Shown: positions 60,176 to 64,000 of the stretch, in pieces
Numbering within the stretch: position 1 is the stretch's first letter
Layout of the letters: each line of letters starts with the position of its first letter
NCBI GenBank assembly: GCA_965153455.1
Contig: OZ234494.1
Coordinates: forward strand, 24,552,001 to 24,616,000
Length of the DNA stretch: 64,000 bases
Reading direction: 5' to 3'
Origin: Sphagnum compactum
Taxonomy: Eukaryota; Bryophyta; Sphagnopsida; Sphagnales
Notes under the pieces: model-generated
The model's database searches: none
Told to the model about the DNA's origin: nothing
What the model saw: only the letters and a program-made list of their open reading frames with translations
Made by a program: the position numbers and the translations under genes

Positions 60176-63100
60176 GAACATGTTAAGTTTCCAAGCCTTC
60201 AAATGCCCATATTGTGCACATTGTTATGCATCCTAGTGTAATTGGGGTAAATAAGTATGAAGTTTCAAGTGTAAATAATTTGGTTCTTATGCAACATGTA
60301 ATCTAAATGGGTTTAAAGTAACATTAAACACTTAGTATTCAAGGCCTTTAATTACCTTGATATTAGGGTTAATAGTCATCCAAAGCATGCAAACTTGGTT
60401 GTAGAAACTCTTGTGACAACAATTGTGAAAATGTAATGTACACCTTCCAAAAGGATTAATTGTGTTAATAGGGGCACAAAAACACTGGCCACCCTTGTTA
60501 ATAGATATGCGGCATGATTCTTGTGTGCCAACACGCTATGAAAAGACCTTTTTGTTGGCTAACACATTGATATCTATCATTGATTTTGAAAAGGGCAACA
60601 ACATGTAAAATTTGCAAGTGTTAAATTATGTCTTGTGTGTTATGTGAATCTTGTAGGTTAGTTATGGCTCATGTGTTATGGATCTTCTAGCCAAGTCTTG
60701 TTTCATGTATTTTAACCACCTCACTTGGCATGAATGTAGGAGCCTTATCTTTTGAATGCTACCCAACTTGAAAAATTTATGATTTTGTCAAAATGGTTTA
60801 TCAAAAGATTGAAATTATTTGGGTTTTTCTTTTAGGCTTACCCAATCACTCTTCAACTTCTAACAAAAATAAAAATTTGACCCTATTTATGTGTGTCAAA
60901 CACTAATGAATTCATCCCTTTGCAAAACTTAATTTTGTTTAAATGTTAAACGTGAGAATTAAAATTGTCATTCAAAATAGATTTACACCTTGTACATCAA
61001 GGAATTAGAGTCATCGTTTGACATGTTTATGGCTTATATGTCAAAATTATAGTGTAAAAGGCATCTTGGATTCTTGCAACTAAAACAATTTCAATTGATA
61101 ATCAACAATTTTAAATAATAATAATAATAATAATTTCGATTTTGTGTACGATTTATACCCCCAGAAAATGTCAATATCAAATTCATAGAATTGTACATAC
61201 CATTCACTATAGGAAATTAAAATTTTCTTTTGAATATTTTGTGTAGATTTTAAGAAACAATTCTTGTCACTTTTGGGATACAACTTCCCTTTGTTTGCAC
61301 CTATACCTTAAGGAAATCACTTTCATTTTATTCCAAACAATGTGCCAAAAAATAAATAAAAATAAATTTATTGAAAAATTACTAATTTATAATCTACTTA
61401 AATGTAAATAGGGCGAATAATTCATTATGAAAATATACTTAGTTCTTAAATATATATTTGAAATATATCATTGTTTCATAACCTATTAAAAAATACCCTT
61501 TTATTTCAAGCGCTTCCCAAAATATATAAAGAATGGCCTCCTTGTGACTCACACTTGCCTTGAGGTATACCATGAACCTTGCAATGAAGATTCAAGCATA
61601 AGAAACTAAAAGTTGATGTTTAGTTAACCAACAATTTGGATCCAAAGATTTCATTCACAAATTAAAAAGGTATGGAGAAAACATCTACCAAGATAATATT
61701 CGGGGGCCAAACCCCTCTTTCAACACCTTATGATTTGAAATAGTTGTAGTCTTATTATAACCATTTCATGGATTATGATTTGGTAAGATCATGTTCCCTA
61801 CCTTTTTTAGGCTTTCATAACACACATTGATGGTCCATTATTGTGAAGATCTTGGTCATTTACAAGTGTTACATGTAAATTATTTGATGATTTTGCCAAC
61901 TTCTTGCATGGATCCTAAGCTTTGTGTATTGCAAAAGTTGAGGTTGATTTCTTTATACAAATGGATTTCAATTTTTTTACATATCATAACTATCGTGAAT
62001 CCATTTGGGAAATGGCAAGGAGGCCCCATTTCCCCCACCCCACACCAAAACATGGCTATCATAGTTGGCAATTGAAGTCTAGATTATGTGACAATGTGCA
62101 TAGACATTTTGGAAGAATTACACCCATCTTAGGTCAAATTTGATGAAGATTCAAGTTTTAGGAGATGATGGTCCAAAACTTAGCAACCACACATACAACA
62201 TATGTAGCTATCTATGACGTTCTTTGCAAAGTTTAGATGTAGGATTCCATACATAGCTAGTTGCATTAAACGAACTAATTAACATCATTGATGTATGTAT
62301 ATATGGTTCTATATATTTGTTCAATTGTTGGACTCCTCCATGTTGTTGGAACTCTAATTTCCAAATTATTTTGTTATTCATCGCAATCTAGGAATCTAAC
62401 ATGCAATTTTCAAATGTAATGCTTGCAATTATGTGTTTTATAGGGTGGTTGATTTAGCGATTGAATTGGTGCATGTAAAATGTTAGGTTTAGGTGTAAAT
62501 CAGTTGGAACTTGGTCATAAAGTTGTTATTTGTTCCACAAAAAATGTACCCTATATAGTCACACATGTAACTATATTGGCCAATCAAATTTTGGAATCAA
62601 ACTTTGATTATACACATGTCAAATTGTAAACAAATAAATGTATAGTTGCGTGCAACTTCACCACAAAAGTTGCATATGAAATTGCTAATTGCAAATGTTG
62701 GGTTGCCATGCATGTGGTGTCATCCTCACCTTACAATTAATGAACATGTGAAATCAACCCCAACCCTAGAACTTTAGGCAAACCAACACATGTATGACGG
62801 GATAATATTAATGAAAGCCAAGAGATTATAAGATTGTGCACCACATGTCGACATTTTATTGTCATTAATTTGGACAATGTAGATTAATTAAATTAACATA
62901 ATATTAAATATTGAATAAGGGAAGAAATTCTTAGGTGTCCCCATGTAAGTGGCCTAAACCATAGAAACAAGCCACAAAATTAAAGGTGGGAAATATAGTT
63001 GCACATAGTTGCATTTGCAACTATTTCACATACATATGTATGGATGAAATTATATAATGGTCCTATATATACTTGTTGAATATGTTGAGTCATATGAAAT

Positions 63101-64000
63101 TGAAAGTTGAATGCAACTTGTCTTGAGCAACTAAGGCAAATTCCAGTTGCATGTGTTGATTAATTATAACTGAAAATTAGTCACAAAACATTATTCTTCG
63201 ACTATTGATCCTCAATTGTTTAACAATGATATTAACACTAGCACCTCCATCTAGCAACACATCTTCCATTGTGTTTTTGTTGACATGTACTTATATTATA
63301 GTCATATGTGGATCCATTGTAATAACATCCACATGTGTTTATTCCATTATTAACACTAAAATTGGTCGTTTTATAGGTTTAAATTTTTGTAACACATATT
63401 TTTCCCAAGTTTGGTGCAAATTTTAAGCAAGATCTAAAGTGTATTCATCTATTTGCTCAAATCCATAAATTTTTTTCTACATAATTGATACAACCAATAA
63501 CAAATGTTGGTTCCTTTGGTACCTATGATTAGGAATTTTATATTTCATGATCAAGTAAATTACTAACTCAACTTGTGCTCCATTATCTTGTTAGTAGTTT
63601 GTTGGCATTCAATTGTGGTCCTTGAACTTGCATTTGCTAAATTTTTTCAACAAACTTATTCCTCAACAATTCCTCTTCATTCTAATCCGTTACATTTTTG
63701 CCCTTCAAAGGTTCCATGTATTTGAAAACCTATTGGTTAATGACTTTGTTGTGTGTGATGACCACTACAACCATCACTATTAAAAATCATGTTCATGACA
63801 ACTAAATTGCCTTGCAACTAAAGCTCCAAAATAACTAATATACAACTACATTATAATTGTCCCATTGAAATACAAAGAATTAATAAATAAAATGTCATGT
63901 CAAAAAAATAGGATGTTGTATATTGTAATTGCAAGTTAGTTGCGAAAAGACATCTATACAATAGAATGTACACATTGTAGATACGATTATAGTCAACCAT
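60176..64000. other. AT-rich intergenic DNA, no gene seen
   Basis: No recognisable protein or RNA gene. Loosely repeated text is visible: 'tatatggttctatatatttgttcaattgttggactc' near 62297 resembles 'ataatggtcctatatatacttgttgaatatgttgagtc' near 63055, and 'agttgca' words are frequent from 62640 onward. Confidence 0.6.

Overview
This window looks like nuclear DNA of a land plant. Three observations support that: spliced genes with GT-AG introns, plant-type versions of nuclear proteins (an Acinus-type SAP/RRM protein, SGF29, and a plant family often annotated 'dentin sialophosphoprotein-like'), and long AT-rich intergenic DNA with decayed repeats and MITEs. Lineage cannot be fixed from sequence alone. 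Short introns in a gene cluster surrounded by AT-rich DNA would suit a non-flowering plant such as a bryophyte or lycophyte, but that is a guess.

Layout. 1-20.6 kb is gene-poor and AT-rich, made of degenerate repeat arrays (about 3.3-7.6 and 10.9-12.1 kb), one GC-richer island with an LTR-retrotransposon-like boundary (7.8-8.7 kb), a tRNA-related SINE-like head (10.3 kb) and a clean 313-bp hAT-type MITE with 8-bp target duplication (16.48-16.79 kb). 20.6-24.9 kb holds a five-exon ACINUS homologue on the + strand. 29-39 kb holds a ten-exon gene on + for a glutamine-rich protein of about 1,800 aa with a long, low-complexity leader. 39-46 kb is intergenic, with a second MITE (40.70-40.87 kb) and an odd block built of CTA/TAG words (42.5-42.9 kb). 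46.1-49.6 kb holds a nine-exon SGF29 gene on the minus strand. 51.0-53.2 kb holds a three-exon minus-strand gene for a coiled-coil protein with a C-terminal membrane anchor. 54-64 kb is again gene-poor; it contains a decayed ORF with two in-frame stops (56.4-56.8 kb) and a tandem array of about 49-bp units with an internal palindrome (57.1-58.05 kb).

Function. ACINUS belongs to the ASAP/PSAP splicing-linked complexes and SGF29 is the H3K4me-reading subunit of the SAGA acetyltransferase module, so at least two of the four genes act in the nucleus on RNA processing or chromatin. The genes have separate promoters; nothing suggests an operon or a defence or biosynthetic cluster. All gene models were assembled by hand from splice signals, phase and remembered family similarity, with no transcript evidence. 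I found no new multi-gene system. The most unusual items are the palindromic 49-bp array, the two MITEs, a perfect 25-bp hairpin downstream of ACINUS and the tandem duplication inside intron 1 of the coiled-coil gene.
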